A stretch of 64,000 bases of DNA from Burkholderiales bacterium (GTDB taxonomy: Bacteria > Pseudomonadota > Gammaproteobacteria > Burkholderiales > Burkholderiaceae_A): positions 279,950-343,949 of the forward strand of contig JAIXOP010000015.1 in assembly GCA_027486725.1 (NCBI GenBank), in the 5' to 3' direction. The notes beneath the pieces are model-generated. The model was not told the origin of the DNA and made no database searches. It worked only from the letters and a program-made list of their open reading frames with translations. Every line of letters starts with the position of its first letter. The stretch's first letter is position 1. Below are positions 48,849 through 58,088 of this stretch, one piece after another. A program made the translations under genes and the position numbers.

Positions 48849-49753
48849 GCGCCTGGCTGCGCTGCCGTCGCAGCACCATCGGTCTGATGGGTTATGGCGA
48901 TGTGGGCCAGCGCATCTGGCGCATGGCCCAGGGCTCGGAGGTCCGCAGCCATCTCATGCCGCGCCTGCGGCCTTTCTCGCGCAGCCTGGGCACCGACCTC
49001 GCCCATCGCCCCAGCGTGCGGCATGCCATGGCCCAGTGCACCCGCTGGATCGTTCTCGCGCCCCCCAGCGCGTCATCGGGCCCCCGGCCCACCGACGCAC
49101 TGGCCCGCGGCATTGCCCTGCACAGCCGGCGCTTCGTGGCAGCCGGCAGGCCTGGCCCGGTGGGGGTCTATGTGAGCACCACCGGCGTCTATGGCGACCA
49201 CCGGGGCGGCTGGGTCCGCGAGACCTCGACCTGCCGGCCCCAAGAGGCCCGCTCGCGCTGGCGGCTGGCCGCCGAGGGCTGGCTGCGGCCTCGGGGCTAT
49301 GCGGTGCTGCGCGCGCCCGGAATCATTGCTGAAGATCGCCTGCCCACCCAACGCATCCGCGAGGGCCGGCCTGCCCTGCGCCCGGAGGACGACGTTTACA
49401 CCAGCCACATCCATGCGAACGACCTCGCCCGCGCCTGTTGGCTGGCGCTCTGGCGGGGCCGCCCGGCGCGAGTCATCAATGCCGTCGATGGCCACCCACA
49501 GCCGATGGGCGAGTACTTCGATGGGGTGGCCGATGCGCTGGGCCTGCCCCGCGTCCCGCGCATCGCGCGCACCGAACTCGATGCGGCGGTGGCCGATGGC
49601 CGCATGAGCGCGATGGCAGCCAGCTTCTTTCGCGCCTCGCGGCGGGTGGTGAGCGATCGCCTGGGGCCCGAGCTGGGCCTGCGTCTGCGCTGGCCCCACG
49701 CGCAGGCCGTGGTGGAGGCGGCCGCGCGGGCTGAGTCCCGGGCCGCGTCCTAG
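48845..49753 (+). CDS. NAD(P)-dependent epimerase/oxidoreductase (YeeZ-like)
   Basis: A 302-residue Rossmann protein of the extended SDR type. The nucleotide-binding glycines are in GLMGYGDVGQRIW (residues 14-26), then VYVSTTGVYGDHRGGWV and the later YTSHIHANDLARACWLAL, as in YeeZ/SDR proteins. The GTG start overlaps the livF stop. The substrate is unknown and the link to amino-acid uptake is positional only. Confidence 0.83.
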
Positions 49754-49784
49754 GCCGACTCCCGGGCCGACTCCCCCACCCAGG

Positions 49785-49850
49785 TTTATACATTCAACGC
49801 ATAAACAATTAACCCTTATTCACTTTTAATTCTTTCTCTGCCCCTGCAGG
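49785..49850 (+). promoter_or_regulatory. AT-rich promoter/regulator region for the sulfate transport operon
   Basis: A sharply AT-rich stretch (about 49787-49838) in an otherwise GC-rich sequence, including ATAAACAATTAACCC then TTATTCAC and TTTTAATTC, lies some 70-115 bases before sbp. It has the composition expected of a CysB-type LysR site plus promoter, since CysB normally activates sulfate transport genes under sulfur limitation. No single -35/-10 pair stands out. Confidence 0.5.
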
Positions 49851-49903
49851 ATGGAGGCCTTGGCGATGCGACATCGCCCAACGGATTCCCCACAGGAGCA
49901 CGC

Positions 49904-50917
49904 ATGAACCGCCGTCACGTCATTCAAGCCGCCGCAGCCTCACTCTTGGCCCTCACGACCCAGGCCTGGGCAGAACCCAAGCCAGTCACCCTGCTCAACG
50001 TCTCCTATGACCCCACCCGGGAGTTCTATGCCGAGTTCAATGCAGCATTTGCCCAGAGCTGGAAGGCCAAGACCGGGCAGACGGTGACCATCAAGCAGAG
50101 CCACGGGGGCTCGGGCAAGCAGGCCCGCTCGATCATCGATGGACTGCAGGCCGACGTGGCCACCCTCGCCCTGGCGGGCGACACCGACGCCCTCAACACC
50201 GCCGACCTCATCCCCGCCAACTGGCAGAGCCGTCTGCCCAACAACAGCTCGCCCTACACCTCGACCATCGTGTTTTTGGTGCGCAAGGGCAATCCGAAAT
50301 CCATCCGCGACTGGGACGATCTGATCCGCCCGGGCGTGAGTGTCATTACCCCCAACCCCAAGACCTCGGGCGGTGCCCGCTGGAACTACCTGGCAGCCTG
50401 GGAATACGCCAAGCGCAAGAACAAAGGCAACCAGGACAAGGCCCGGGAGTTCGTGACCCGCCTCTACAGCAATGTGCCGGTGCTCGATGCCGGCGCGCGC
50501 GGCAGCACCAACACCTTCGCCCAGCGGGGCGTGGGCGATGTGCTGCTCGCCTGGGAGAACGAGGCCTTTCTCGCCCTCAAGGAGTTCGGTGCCGACAAGT
50601 TCGAAATCGTCGTGCCTTCGCTCTCGGTGCTGGCCGAGCCAGCCGTGACCCTGGTGGACAAGAATGTCGACGCCAAGGGCACCCGCACTGTGGCCCAGGC
50701 CTACCTCGACTTCCTCTACAGCGATGTGGGCCAGGAGCTGGCGGGCAAGCACTTCTACCGCCCCACCTCGACCAAGGCCCGGGCCAAGTTCAAGGCTCAG
50801 TTCCCCACGGTGGAGCTCTTCACGGTCGACAAGGCCTTTGGGGGCTGGCGCAACGCAAGCAAGATCCACTTCGCCGATGGTGGTCTCTTTGACCAGATCT
50901 ATACCCGGGGGCGCTGA
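49904..50917 (+). CDS. sbp: sulfate ABC transporter substrate-binding protein
   Basis: A periplasmic sulfate-binding protein of 337 residues. Signal peptide at residues 1-23 (ending TQAWA), then [18 protein letters not shown] and [14 protein letters not shown], the standard Sbp/CysP motifs including the Ser/Gly ligands. First gene of sbp-cysT-cysW-cysA. Sulfate permeases also carry selenate, relevant because selD follows the operon. Confidence 0.96.
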   Translation: MNRRHVIQAAAASLLALTTQAWAEPKPVTLLNVSYDPTREFYAEFNAAFAQSWKAKTGQTVTIKQSHGGSGKQARSIIDGLQADVATLALAGDTDALNTADLIPANWQSRLPNNSSPYTSTIVFLVRKGNPKSIRDWDDLIRPGVSVITPNPKTSGGARWNYLAAWEYAKRKNKGNQDKAREFVTRLYSNVPVLDAGARGSTNTFAQRGVGDVLLAWENEAFLALKEFGADKFEIVVPSLSVLAEPAVTLVDKNVDAKGTRTVAQAYLDFLYSDVGQELAGKHFYRPTSTKARAKFKAQFPTVELFTVDKAFGGWRNASKIHFADGGLFDQIYTRGR

Positions 50918-50920
50918 TTG

Positions 50921-51772
50921 ATGTTTGCGTTGTCGCACCCCTCGGCCCGGGCCCGGCAGGTATTGCCGGGCTTTCGGCTTTCTCTCGGGATCACCCTCCT
51001 GGCGCTCAGCCTGATTGTGCTCATCCCGCTCTCGGCTCTCGTCTTGAAGACCCTCACCCTGACCTGGGCCGAGTTCATCGATGCTGTGACATCACCGCGC
51101 GTGGTGGCCTCGTACCAACTCACCTTTGGGGCATCGCTGATCGCTGCGAGCATCAACGCCGTTGCTGGGCTTCTTGTCGCCTGGGTGCTGGTGCGCTATC
51201 GCTTCCCCGGAAAGAAGCTGGTCGATGCGCTGGTCGATCTGCCATTCGCGCTGCCCACGGCCGTGGCGGGCATCTCGCTCACCGCGCTGCTCGCCGGCAA
51301 CGGCTGGATCGGTCAGCACCTCGAGCCCCTCGGCATCCAACTCGCCTTCAACCCCAATGGTGTGGTGATCGCACTCATCTTCATCGGCCTGCCGTTTGTG
51401 GTGCGCACAGTGCAGCCAGTGCTCGAGGAGCAGGAGAAGGAGCTGGAGGAGGCGGCGACCTGCCTTGGGGCCAGCCGGCTGCAGATTTTCCTGCGGGTCA
51501 TCTTCCCCAGCATTCTTCCGGCGCTCACCACGGGCTTTGCGATGGCCTTTGCCCGTGCGGTCGGCGAGTACGGCTCGGTCATCTTCATTGCCGGCAACAT
51601 GCCCCTGGTGTCTGAAATCACCCCCCTCATCATCGTGACCAAGCTCGAGCAATACGACTATGCGGGGGCTGCAGCCGTGGCCACGGTGCTGCTGCTGGCA
51701 TCGTTTGCCATGCTCTTTGTCATCAACGGCCTGCAGGCCATCCAGCGTCGGCGCACCGGAGGTGCAGCATGA
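50921..51772 (+). CDS. cysT: sulfate ABC transporter permease CysT
   Basis: A 283-residue permease with about six helices. It shows the [20 protein letters not shown] segment and the EAA loop [24 protein letters not shown] 50921 is used; a TTG one codon earlier is also open. It overlaps cysW by 4 bases (ATGA). Confidence 0.95.
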   Translation: MFALSHPSARARQVLPGFRLSLGITLLALSLIVLIPLSALVLKTLTLTWAEFIDAVTSPRVVASYQLTFGASLIAASINAVAGLLVAWVLVRYRFPGKKLVDALVDLPFALPTAVAGISLTALLAGNGWIGQHLEPLGIQLAFNPNGVVIALIFIGLPFVVRTVQPVLEEQEKELEEAATCLGASRLQIFLRVIFPSILPALTTGFAMAFARAVGEYGSVIFIAGNMPLVSEITPLIIVTKLEQYDYAGAAAVATVLLLASFAMLFVINGLQAIQRRRTGGAA

Positions 51773-52665
51773 AGACCACCGAGTCCGCCTGGGTGCGGAT
51801 CCTCCTCACCACCCTGGCCCTGGCCTTCCTGGGGCTGTTTCTGCTGCTGCCCCTGGTCACTGTGTTTGTGGAGGCCCTGGCCAAGGGCGTCGATGCCTAC
51901 TGGGAGGCCCTGCAAGAGCCCGATGCCCTGGCCGCCATCCGACTCACGCTGCTGATCGCCGCGGTATCGGTGGTCTTCAATGTGATCGTCGGCATTGCTG
52001 GCGCCTGGTGCATCGCGAAGTATGAGTTCCGCGGCAAGGCCTTTCTCACCACCCTCATCGACCTGCCATTTTCGGTGTCGCCGGTGGTCGCGGGCCTGAT
52101 CTATGTGCTGGTCTTTGGCGCCCAGGGATGGCTGGGGCCTTGGCTTTCCGGTCATGGAATTCAGATCATTTTTGCCGTGCCCGGCATTCTTCTGGCTACC
52201 CTGTTCGTGACCTTTCCCTTTGTGGCGCGCGAGCTCATTCCACTGATGCAGGCCCAGGGCAAAGACGAGGAGCAGGCTGCTGTGGTGCTGGGCGCCAACG
52301 GATGGCAGACCTTCACCCGGGTGACCCTGCCCAACATCAAGTGGGGCCTGATCTATGGCGTGATCCTCTGCAATGCGCGGGCGATGGGTGAGTTTGGGGC
52401 TGTGAGTGTGGTCTCGGGCCACATCCGCGGCGAGACCAACACCATGCCCCTGCACGTCGAAGTGCTCTACAACGAATACCAGTCGGCGGCAGCCTTCGCG
52501 GTGGCCTCGCTGCTGGCGCTCTTGGCGCTGGTAACCCTGGCCATCAAGACCGTGGCCGAGTGGCGCATGGAGCGCGAACTCCGCGCATTGGCCGAACTCC
52601 CCCCCGAGCGGCCCCCCGAGCCCAGCAATACCCAAGCCCTATTCGCATCCGGAGCAGTGAAATGA
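51769..52665 (+). CDS. cysW: sulfate ABC transporter permease CysW
   Basis: A 298-residue permease pairing with CysT. It shows [20 protein letters not shown] and an EAA-like loop [20 protein letters not shown], and [19 protein letters not shown], a CysW hallmark. Overlaps the start of cysA by 4 bases. Confidence 0.95.
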   Translation: MKTTESAWVRILLTTLALAFLGLFLLLPLVTVFVEALAKGVDAYWEALQEPDALAAIRLTLLIAAVSVVFNVIVGIAGAWCIAKYEFRGKAFLTTLIDLPFSVSPVVAGLIYVLVFGAQGWLGPWLSGHGIQIIFAVPGILLATLFVTFPFVARELIPLMQAQGKDEEQAAVVLGANGWQTFTRVTLPNIKWGLIYGVILCNARAMGEFGAVSVVSGHIRGETNTMPLHVEVLYNEYQSAAAFAVASLLALLALVTLAIKTVAEWRMERELRALAELPPERPPEPSNTQALFASGAVK

Positions 52666-53741
52666 GCATCGAAATCCAAGGCGTCAACAAGCACTTTGGC
52701 AACTTCCACGTCTTGAAGGACATCAACCTGCACATCGAATCGGGTGAGTTGCTGGCCCTGCTTGGGCCCTCGGGCTGCGGCAAAACCAGCCTGCTGCGCA
52801 TCATCGCTGGCCTGGAGGCCCCCGACACCGGCTCCATCCTGTTCAGCGGTGAGGATGCGACCGATGTGCATGTGCGCGACCGCAACGTGGGCTTTGTCTT
52901 CCAGCACTACGCGCTGTTTCGGCACATGACCGTCTTTGAGAATGTGGCCTTTGGCCTGCGGGTCAAGCCGCGCAAGGTTCGCCCCAGCGATGCGGTGATT
53001 CGCGAGCGCGTGATGGAGCTGCTCTCGCTGGTCCAGCTCGACTGGCTGGCCGACCGCTATCCATCCCAGCTCTCCGGCGGCCAGCGGCAGCGCATCGCCC
53101 TGGCGCGCGCGCTGGCTGTGGCTCCCAAGGTGTTGCTGCTCGACGAGCCCTTTGGCGCTCTCGATGCCAAGGTGCGCAAAGAACTGCGCCGATGGCTGCG
53201 CCGCCTGCACGATGAGCTGCACGTCACCAGCATCTTCGTGACCCACGACCAAGAGGAGGCCCTCGAGGTCGCCGACCGCGTGGTGCTCATGAACCGCGGG
53301 GTGGTCGAGCAGGTCGGCACTCCCCAGGACGTCTGGGAGCATCCCGCCAGCCCCTTCGTCTATGGCTTTCTTGGGGATGTGAACCTCTTTCACGGCCGAG
53401 CCCACGAGGGCGAGGTGGAGCTGGGAAGTGCCCGGCTCGAGGCCCCCGAACATGCGGGCGTTCAAGACCGCCGCGCCATGGCCTATGTGCGGCCCCACGA
53501 CCTGGAGGTGCGGCGATTCGTTGCGGGAGATCCGGGCATCCATGCCCGACTGGATCGCGCGATCGTGGTCGGGCCCATCGCCCGCCTCGAGCTCACGCCG
53601 CTGGGCGATGCTCCCATCGAGGGCAGCAACCCCATCATCGAGGCGCAGATGCAGTCGGCCGAGTTCCAGAGCCTGGGCCTGGCCGAGGGCGATGAGGCCC
53701 TCGTCTCGCCGCGCCGGGGCCGGGTCTTCGTCGAGGCCTAA
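52662..53741 (+). CDS. cysA: sulfate ABC transporter ATP-binding protein
   Basis: A 359-residue ATPase with Walker [14 protein letters not shown] signature [15 protein letters not shown], Walker [15 protein letters not shown] and a C-terminal TOBE-like regulatory region (about residues 240-355). ATG 52662 overlaps the cysW stop. Last gene of the sulfate operon; the convergent selD ends 40 bases downstream. Confidence 0.95.
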   Translation: MSIEIQGVNKHFGNFHVLKDINLHIESGELLALLGPSGCGKTSLLRIIAGLEAPDTGSILFSGEDATDVHVRDRNVGFVFQHYALFRHMTVFENVAFGLRVKPRKVRPSDAVIRERVMELLSLVQLDWLADRYPSQLSGGQRQRIALARALAVAPKVLLLDEPFGALDAKVRKELRRWLRRLHDELHVTSIFVTHDQEEALEVADRVVLMNRGVVEQVGTPQDVWEHPASPFVYGFLGDVNLFHGRAHEGEVELGSARLEAPEHAGVQDRRAMAYVRPHDLEVRRFVAGDPGIHARLDRAIVVGPIARLELTPLGDAPIEGSNPIIEAQMQSAEFQSLGLAEGDEALVSPRRGRVFVEA

Positions 53742-53742
53742 A

Positions 53743-53784
53743 GAACGCGGCCCGCCGGCCGATGGAGCGCGGCCCGCTGGCCTA
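53743..53784. repeat. two 20-bp direct repeats between cysA and selD
   Basis: GAACGCGGCCCGCCGGCCGA (53743-53762) and a copy with three mismatches (53765-53784) fill the spacer between the convergent genes and run into the selD stop codon. Each carries GCGGCCCGC. A more degenerate third copy may continue into selD. Could be a bidirectional termination region, but there is no T run. Confidence 0.6.
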
Positions 53785-54855
53785 GAGCACGACCCGCAGC
53801 GGCTTGCCGCCCGCGGGCATGGCCCGGACCTCGCCGATGTCGGCGGCAGCGAAGCCCTCCTGGGCAAAGCAGGCCAGCACGGCATCCACGGTGTCGGGGC
53901 TGCAGCTCACCAGGAGTCCGCCGCTGGTCTGGGGGTCGGTGAGCAGCGCCTTCTCGTGCTCCGAGAATCCCTCGGCCAGCTCGATGTCGTGGCCGTAGCC
54001 CGCCCAGTTGCGGCCCGATGCACCCGTGACGAAGCCCTGGGCAATAAAGCCACGCGCGCGGTCGAGGACCGGCACCTTGGGCCACTCAATCACCACCTGG
54101 AGACCGGATCCGCGGGCGAGCTCGAGGCCATGGCCGCCCAGCCCAAAGCCCGTGACATCGGTGAGGGCGTGAACGCCGTCGAGCTCGGCCAGACGGACGC
54201 CCGGGGTGTTGAGCTTGGTGGTGCTGGCAATCATGGCCGCGTAGCCTGCGCTGTCGAGGGCCTGCTTCTTGAGGGCTGCGGAATAAACGCCCACACCCAA
54301 GGGCTTGCCCAGGATCAGACGATCTCCGGCGCGCGCATCGGCGTTGCGGCGCACACGCTGCGGATGCACCAGGCCCATGGCCACCAGGCCATAGATCGCC
54401 TCGACGGAGTCGATGGTGTGGCCACCGGCAATCGGAATGCCCGCCGCCTCGCAGACGCTGCGGCCGCCGTCGAGGATCTTGCCGATCGTGGCGGTCGAGA
54501 GGACATTGATCGGCATGCCGACCAGCGCCAGGGCCATGATGGGGCGACCGCCCATGGCGTAGACATCGGAGATGGCATTGGTGGCGGCAATCTGCCCGAA
54601 GTGAAATGGGTCATCCACGATCGGCATGAAGAAGTCGGTCGTGGCGATGAGCGCCTGGGAGTCGTTGAGCTGATAGACCGCCGCATCGTCGGCGGTGCCG
54701 ATGCCCACGAGCAACTCCTTTGGGACCGGCATGGCCGAGGTGCCCTTCAGGATTTCCGACAGAACCCCAGGGGCGATCTTGCAGCCGCAGCCGCCGCCAT
54801 GGGAGAGGGACGTCAGGGCGGGCTCTTGGGAAGCAGCAGCGGGGGCATTGGCCAT
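53782..54855 (-). CDS. selD: selenophosphate synthase (selenide, water dikinase)
   Basis: Makes selenophosphate from selenide and ATP, the donor for selenocysteine, 2-selenouridine and selenoneine. The 357-residue protein has the catalytic GGCGCKIAPGVL with C23, C25 and K26, so it is the cysteine rather than the selenocysteine form (the codon is TGC). It also has GTADDAAVYQLND, TTDFFMPIVDDP and GGHTIDSVEAIYGL, all SelD motifs. ATG 54855 fits the family; the open frame runs 30 codons further upstream over the divergent gene. No selA, selB, tRNA-Sec or selU is in the window; its neighbours are EgtB/SenA-like and EgtD genes. Confidence 0.95.
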   Translation of the reverse strand: MANAPAAASQEPALTSLSHGGGCGCKIAPGVLSEILKGTSAMPVPKELLVGIGTADDAAVYQLNDSQALIATTDFFMPIVDDPFHFGQIAATNAISDVYAMGGRPIMALALVGMPINVLSTATIGKILDGGRSVCEAAGIPIAGGHTIDSVEAIYGLVAMGLVHPQRVRRNADARAGDRLILGKPLGVGVYSAALKKQALDSAGYAAMIASTTKLNTPGVRLAELDGVHALTDVTGFGLGGHGLELARGSGLQVVIEWPKVPVLDRARGFIAQGFVTGASGRNWAGYGHDIELAEGFSEHEKALLTDPQTSGGLLVSCSPDTVDAVLACFAQEGFAAADIGEVRAMPAGGKPLRVVL

Positions 54856-54891
54856 GGCAGGGTGGTCCTCGTGGATAGAATGAACTGAGAG

Positions 54892-56103
54892 ATGGATATT
54901 GCCAGCGAAATGAATTCCCGCCTTCTGAATTTCCACACGGCGCACCCCCTAGGCCTGCTCGACCCGGAGCGTCTGGCCCAGGCGATGGTCCAGGCCCGTC
55001 AAGACACCCTCGATCTGCTCGACGACTTCGCCGACGCCTTGGGCGACCGGGAAATGTCGGTGCCGCAGCGCGCTGAGGTCAACCCGCCGCTGTGGGAGTT
55101 TGGCCACGTGGCCTGGTTCACCGACCATTGGATTCGGCGCAACCCGGGCCGCGCCCTGGGCGTGGACGCCGACACCGAGGCCCTGGCGCTCGGCCCCGAG
55201 CCCTTTGCCGACGCCGATGCCCTCTACAACTCCGCCGTGCTCGCCCACGGCGACCGTTGGGCGGCGGGCCTGCGCGATCTCCCCACGCTGAGACAAGACC
55301 TTCGACGGGGGCTGCAGACCACGTTGGAGCTCCTTCGCCAAGATGCGACCTCAGGGGCCACGCCGGATCCACTGCGCAGCCCGCTCTACTTCCACCGCCT
55401 CTGCCTTGCCCACGAGCTCATGCACCGCGAGGCCTTCCTCATGACCGCCCGCCTGCTCGACATCCCCACCCCCCGACTGTCGGCGCGCCTGCCCGAGCGA
55501 CTGCCGACCGCGGCTGCCGTCATCGGCGACGACGACGGTGCCTCGCCGCCGCTTGCCGTGAAGGGCGGCGTGCTGGCACTCGAGCCCTCCGAGGGCTTTG
55601 CCTTCGACAATGAATTCGGGGGGCTTCGGGTGGACCTGGCGCCCATCCAAGTGGATGCCCGACCAGTCTTGGCCCGCGAATATCTGGAGTTTCTCGATGC
55701 CACCGGCGCCAGCCCCGAGGAGCGGGCCTGCTTTCGGCAGGCCAACCCCAGAAACGATCGCGCAGCCTGCCACCTGCGCCTCGACGAGGCCCTGGCCTAC
55801 TGCCGGTGGGCCGGCCGACGCCTACCCACCGAGGCCGAGTGGCTTGCGGCGAGCGAACACCCCGACTTTGTCTGGGGGGAGGTCTGGGAATGGACCGGCA
55901 CCCCGTTTGAGCCCTGGCCGGGCTTTCGGCCCCACCCCTACCGCGAATACTCCGAGCCCTGGTTTGGCGACCATCAGGTGGTCAAGGGGGCAGCCCACTG
56001 CACCCACCCACTGCTTCGCCACCGGGGCATGCGCAACTTCTACCAGGGCCATCGGGCCGATGTCTTCATCGGCTTTCGGACGGTGGCTCTGCAGTCGCTG
56101 TAA
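54892..56103 (+). CDS. EgtB-related non-heme iron enzyme, SenA-like (selenoneine synthase type)
   Basis: Predicted to form a C-Se (or C-S) bond on the imidazole of hercynine. The 403-residue protein has an N-terminal DinB-like domain with iron ligands H72 (PPLWEFGHVAWF) and H174/H178 (HELMHREAF), and a C-terminal formylglycine-enzyme-like domain with EVWEWTGTPFEPWPGFRPHPY and MRNFYQGHRADVFIGFRT. HELMH-REAF differs from the HEQQHQELL of ordinary EgtB and resembles, from memory, SenA of the Variovorax selenoneine pathway. Position between selD and egtD supports that. ATG 54892 follows GAGAG; ATG 54910 is an alternative. Ergothioneine synthase remains possible. The 3' end overlaps egtD by 38 bases. 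Confidence 0.8.
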   Translation: MDIASEMNSRLLNFHTAHPLGLLDPERLAQAMVQARQDTLDLLDDFADALGDREMSVPQRAEVNPPLWEFGHVAWFTDHWIRRNPGRALGVDADTEALALGPEPFADADALYNSAVLAHGDRWAAGLRDLPTLRQDLRRGLQTTLELLRQDATSGATPDPLRSPLYFHRLCLAHELMHREAFLMTARLLDIPTPRLSARLPERLPTAAAVIGDDDGASPPLAVKGGVLALEPSEGFAFDNEFGGLRVDLAPIQVDARPVLAREYLEFLDATGASPEERACFRQANPRNDRAACHLRLDEALAYCRWAGRRLPTEAEWLAASEHPDFVWGEVWEWTGTPFEPWPGFRPHPYREYSEPWFGDHQVVKGAAHCTHPLLRHRGMRNFYQGHRADVFIGFRTVALQSL

Positions 56104-57046
56104 ACAGGGCGTAGCGCCCCGAGGGGTGCAAGATGGGCGTGGGCTGCGACCAGCCCGCCGCAGCCAGCAGCGCCGCGAAGCCCTCGGGGGTGTACTTGTA
56201 GGAGTTCTCGGTGTGGATGGAGTCGCCCTCGGCGAACTCGCGCACATGGTCCGCCCCGCGGTGCGACCAGGCCCACCGCTGATGCGACTGGGCCACCAGG
56301 TGCATCTCCACGCGCGAAGCCACGGCATTGAAGCGGGCCTCGTGCCTCCAGGCGCGCAGATCGATCTCCACGCCCAGGGTCTGCCGAATGACCCGCAGCA
56401 CATTGCGATTGAAGGCGGCCGTGACACCGACAGGGTCGTCGTAGGCCAGCTCCAACTCGCCCTTGGGTTTCACCAAATCAATTCCCACCAGCAGGCGGCA
56501 GCCCCCATGGGCACTGCGCAGGTCGGCCAGAAAGTCCCGGGCCTCCTCGGGCGTGAAATTGCCAATGCTCGAGCCCGGATAGAAAAACAGCCGGGGGCGA
56601 TCGGGCCGGGGGGCAGGAAGGCTCTGGGGGGGGAGGCCTGCCGAAAAATCGACGGCGATGGCCGAGAGCTCCAGGGTGGGGTGGTGCTTGAACTGCTCGC
56701 GCATGCCCTTCAAAGACTCCAGGAGGAAATCCTCCGAAATGTCGACGGCGCGGTAGCACTCGACCCCAGGCAGGGCCCGCAACAGAGCAATGCCCTTCTG
56801 GCAGCTGCCCGCGCCAAGGTCCACCACCTCGAGCCCATCGCCCAGGCGCTCGCGCAGCTGCTGTTGAGCCAGTGGGCTGCCAAAGAGCTCGTGCTCGTCG
56901 GCGGTGGGGGTGTATTCCTCGAGGGCCGTGATGGCCTCGAACAGCCGCGACCCCAGGAGGTCATAAAAGGCCTTGGGCGGCGTGGTGGCCTGGGGCTTCA
57001 ACAGGCCATGGGTGAATTCGTCGGCAAGGCGGTGGTTTTCAGGCAT
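56066..57046 (-). CDS. egtD: L-histidine N(alpha)-methyltransferase EgtD
   Basis: Trimethylates histidine with S-adenosylmethionine to give hercynine, the substrate for ergothioneine or selenoneine synthesis. The 326-residue protein has the SAM-binding VVDLGAGSCQKG (about residues 74-85), FFYPGSSIGNFTPEEA, DDPVGVTAAFNRNVLRVI and the EgtD-specific ASRVEMHLVAQS and HTENSYKYTPEGF. Start at ATG 57046 gives MPENHRLAD; an out-of-frame ATG 13 bases upstream results from a 13-bp duplication. Convergent with the SenA-like gene and divergent from the selenate-type transporter operon. Confidence 0.92.
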   Translation of the reverse strand: MPENHRLADEFTHGLLKPQATTPPKAFYDLLGSRLFEAITALEEYTPTADEHELFGSPLAQQQLRERLGDGLEVVDLGAGSCQKGIALLRALPGVECYRAVDISEDFLLESLKGMREQFKHHPTLELSAIAVDFSAGLPPQSLPAPRPDRPRLFFYPGSSIGNFTPEEARDFLADLRSAHGGCRLLVGIDLVKPKGELELAYDDPVGVTAAFNRNVLRVIRQTLGVEIDLRAWRHEARFNAVASRVEMHLVAQSHQRWAWSHRGADHVREFAEGDSIHTENSYKYTPEGFAALLAAAGWSQPTPILHPSGRYALFTATAEPPSESR

Positions 57047-57061
57047 TCTTTTCAGGCATTC
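57036..57061 (-). repeat. 13-bp tandem duplication at the egtD start codon
   Basis: The 13 bases 57036-57048 (on the gene strand GAATGCCTGAAAA) are repeated exactly at 57049-57061. Each copy has an ATG. The upstream ATG opens a six-codon frame (MPEKNA) that runs across the real egtD start. Confidence 0.85.
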
Positions 57062-57065
57062 TTAG

Positions 57066-57090
57066 TGCGGCGTTGGTCTGCAACGCCGCA
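57066..57090. promoter_or_regulatory. perfect 10-bp inverted repeat between egtD and the selenate-type transporter
   Basis: Arms TGCGGCGTTG (57066-57075) and CAACGCCGCA (57081-57090) are separated by GTCTG. It lies 20 bases upstream of the egtD ATG and 71 bases upstream of the divergent binding-protein gene, so it could be an operator shared by both, or a hairpin in either leader. A second, weaker hairpin (CCCCCGC / GTGGGGG) follows at about 57097-57115. Confidence 0.6.
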
Positions 57091-57160
57091 GTGTAGCCCC
57101 CGCACCCCGTGGGGGCCGCATGCATGCTCGCTGTTCCCCCAACCTCCTCTGGAGAATCCC

Positions 57161-58078
57161 ATGAAGCCCCTCGCACGCGCCACCGAGCCGACCTGCTACA
57201 AGCGTCGGTTCAATCCCCTGGGCAGTTTCCTTGGCCTTGCCCTGGCCGCCGCCTCCACCCTCGCCCTGATGTCTGCCCCCGCGCAGGCCCAGACCTCCCT
57301 CAAGATCACCTCCATCCCCGAAGAGGCTGCCACCGAGCAGATCCGCAAGATCAAGCCGCTGGCCGACTACCTCAGCGCCGAACTCGGCATGCCCGTCGAG
57401 TTCACCCCGGTCAGCGACTACCCCGCGGCCGTGGAGAGCCTCGTCAACAAAAAAGTGGATGCCGTCTGGTTTGGCGGATTCACCTTCGTTCAGGCCAAGA
57501 TCCGCTCGGGCAATAAAGTCATCCCCATCATTCAGCGCGAAGAAGACACCAAGTTCCAGTCCGTCTTCATTGCCAAAACCAATTCCGGCATCAAGTCGCT
57601 CAAGGACCTGAAGGGCAAGACCGTCTCCTTCGGCTCTCAGTCGAGCACCTCGGGCCACCTCATGCCCCGCAGCTTCCTGCTGGAAGCTGGCCTCAACCCC
57701 GAGAAAGACTTCAAGCGCGTGGCCTACTCCAAGGCCCACGACGCGACGATCGCCTCGGTGGTCAGCGGTCAGGTGGATGCCGCAGCCCTCGACATCACGG
57801 TCTGGAAGAAGTTTGTGGCCGAGGGCAAGGTCGACACCAAAGACACCGACGTCTTCTACTCGACGCCCGGCTTCTACAACTACAACTGGGCAGTGCACCA
57901 GGACATGGACCCCAAGCTGCGCGAGAAAATCGCCCAGGCATTTCTCAAGCTGGACCCCAAGAATCCAGCCCATGCGGAGCTCCTCAGCCTGAATCGCGCA
58001 ACCAAGTACATCCGCACCGAGGCCAAGAACTACGCAGGCATCGAGGCGGCAGGACGCTCTGCTGGCCTGATCGAGTAA
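57161..58078 (+). CDS. PhnD-like ABC transporter substrate-binding protein, putative selenate type
   Basis: A 305-residue periplasmic binding protein with a long signal peptide (residues 1-43, ending SAPAQA). The mature part has SIPEEAATEQIRKIKPLADYL, VEFTPVSDYPAAVESL and VWFGGFTFVQAKIRSG, the sequence style of a PhnD-related family annotated as putative selenate binding proteins and found beside selD. Start ATG 57161 follows CTGGAG; the frame is open far upstream only as a shadow. The three genes downstream supply ATPase and two permeases. Phosphonate or phosphite is the main alternative ligand; no phosphonate catabolism gene is nearby. Confidence 0.83.
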   Translation: MKPLARATEPTCYKRRFNPLGSFLGLALAAASTLALMSAPAQAQTSLKITSIPEEAATEQIRKIKPLADYLSAELGMPVEFTPVSDYPAAVESLVNKKVDAVWFGGFTFVQAKIRSGNKVIPIIQREEDTKFQSVFIAKTNSGIKSLKDLKGKTVSFGSQSSTSGHLMPRSFLLEAGLNPEKDFKRVAYSKAHDATIASVVSGQVDAAALDITVWKKFVAEGKVDTKDTDVFYSTPGFYNYNWAVHQDMDPKLREKIAQAFLKLDPKNPAHAELLSLNRATKYIRTEAKNYAGIEAAGRSAGLIE

Positions 58079-58088
58079 CGGGGGCACG

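Noticed and set aside
54775-54800. Possible selenocysteine codon in selD
   Set aside because: The catalytic position is encoded by TGC and the frame has no internal TGA, so it is the cysteine form.
55598-57160. Upstream extension of the PhnD-like frame through the SenA-like gene and egtD
   Set aside because: The signal peptide and ribosome site place the start at 57161; the upstream part is a shadow.
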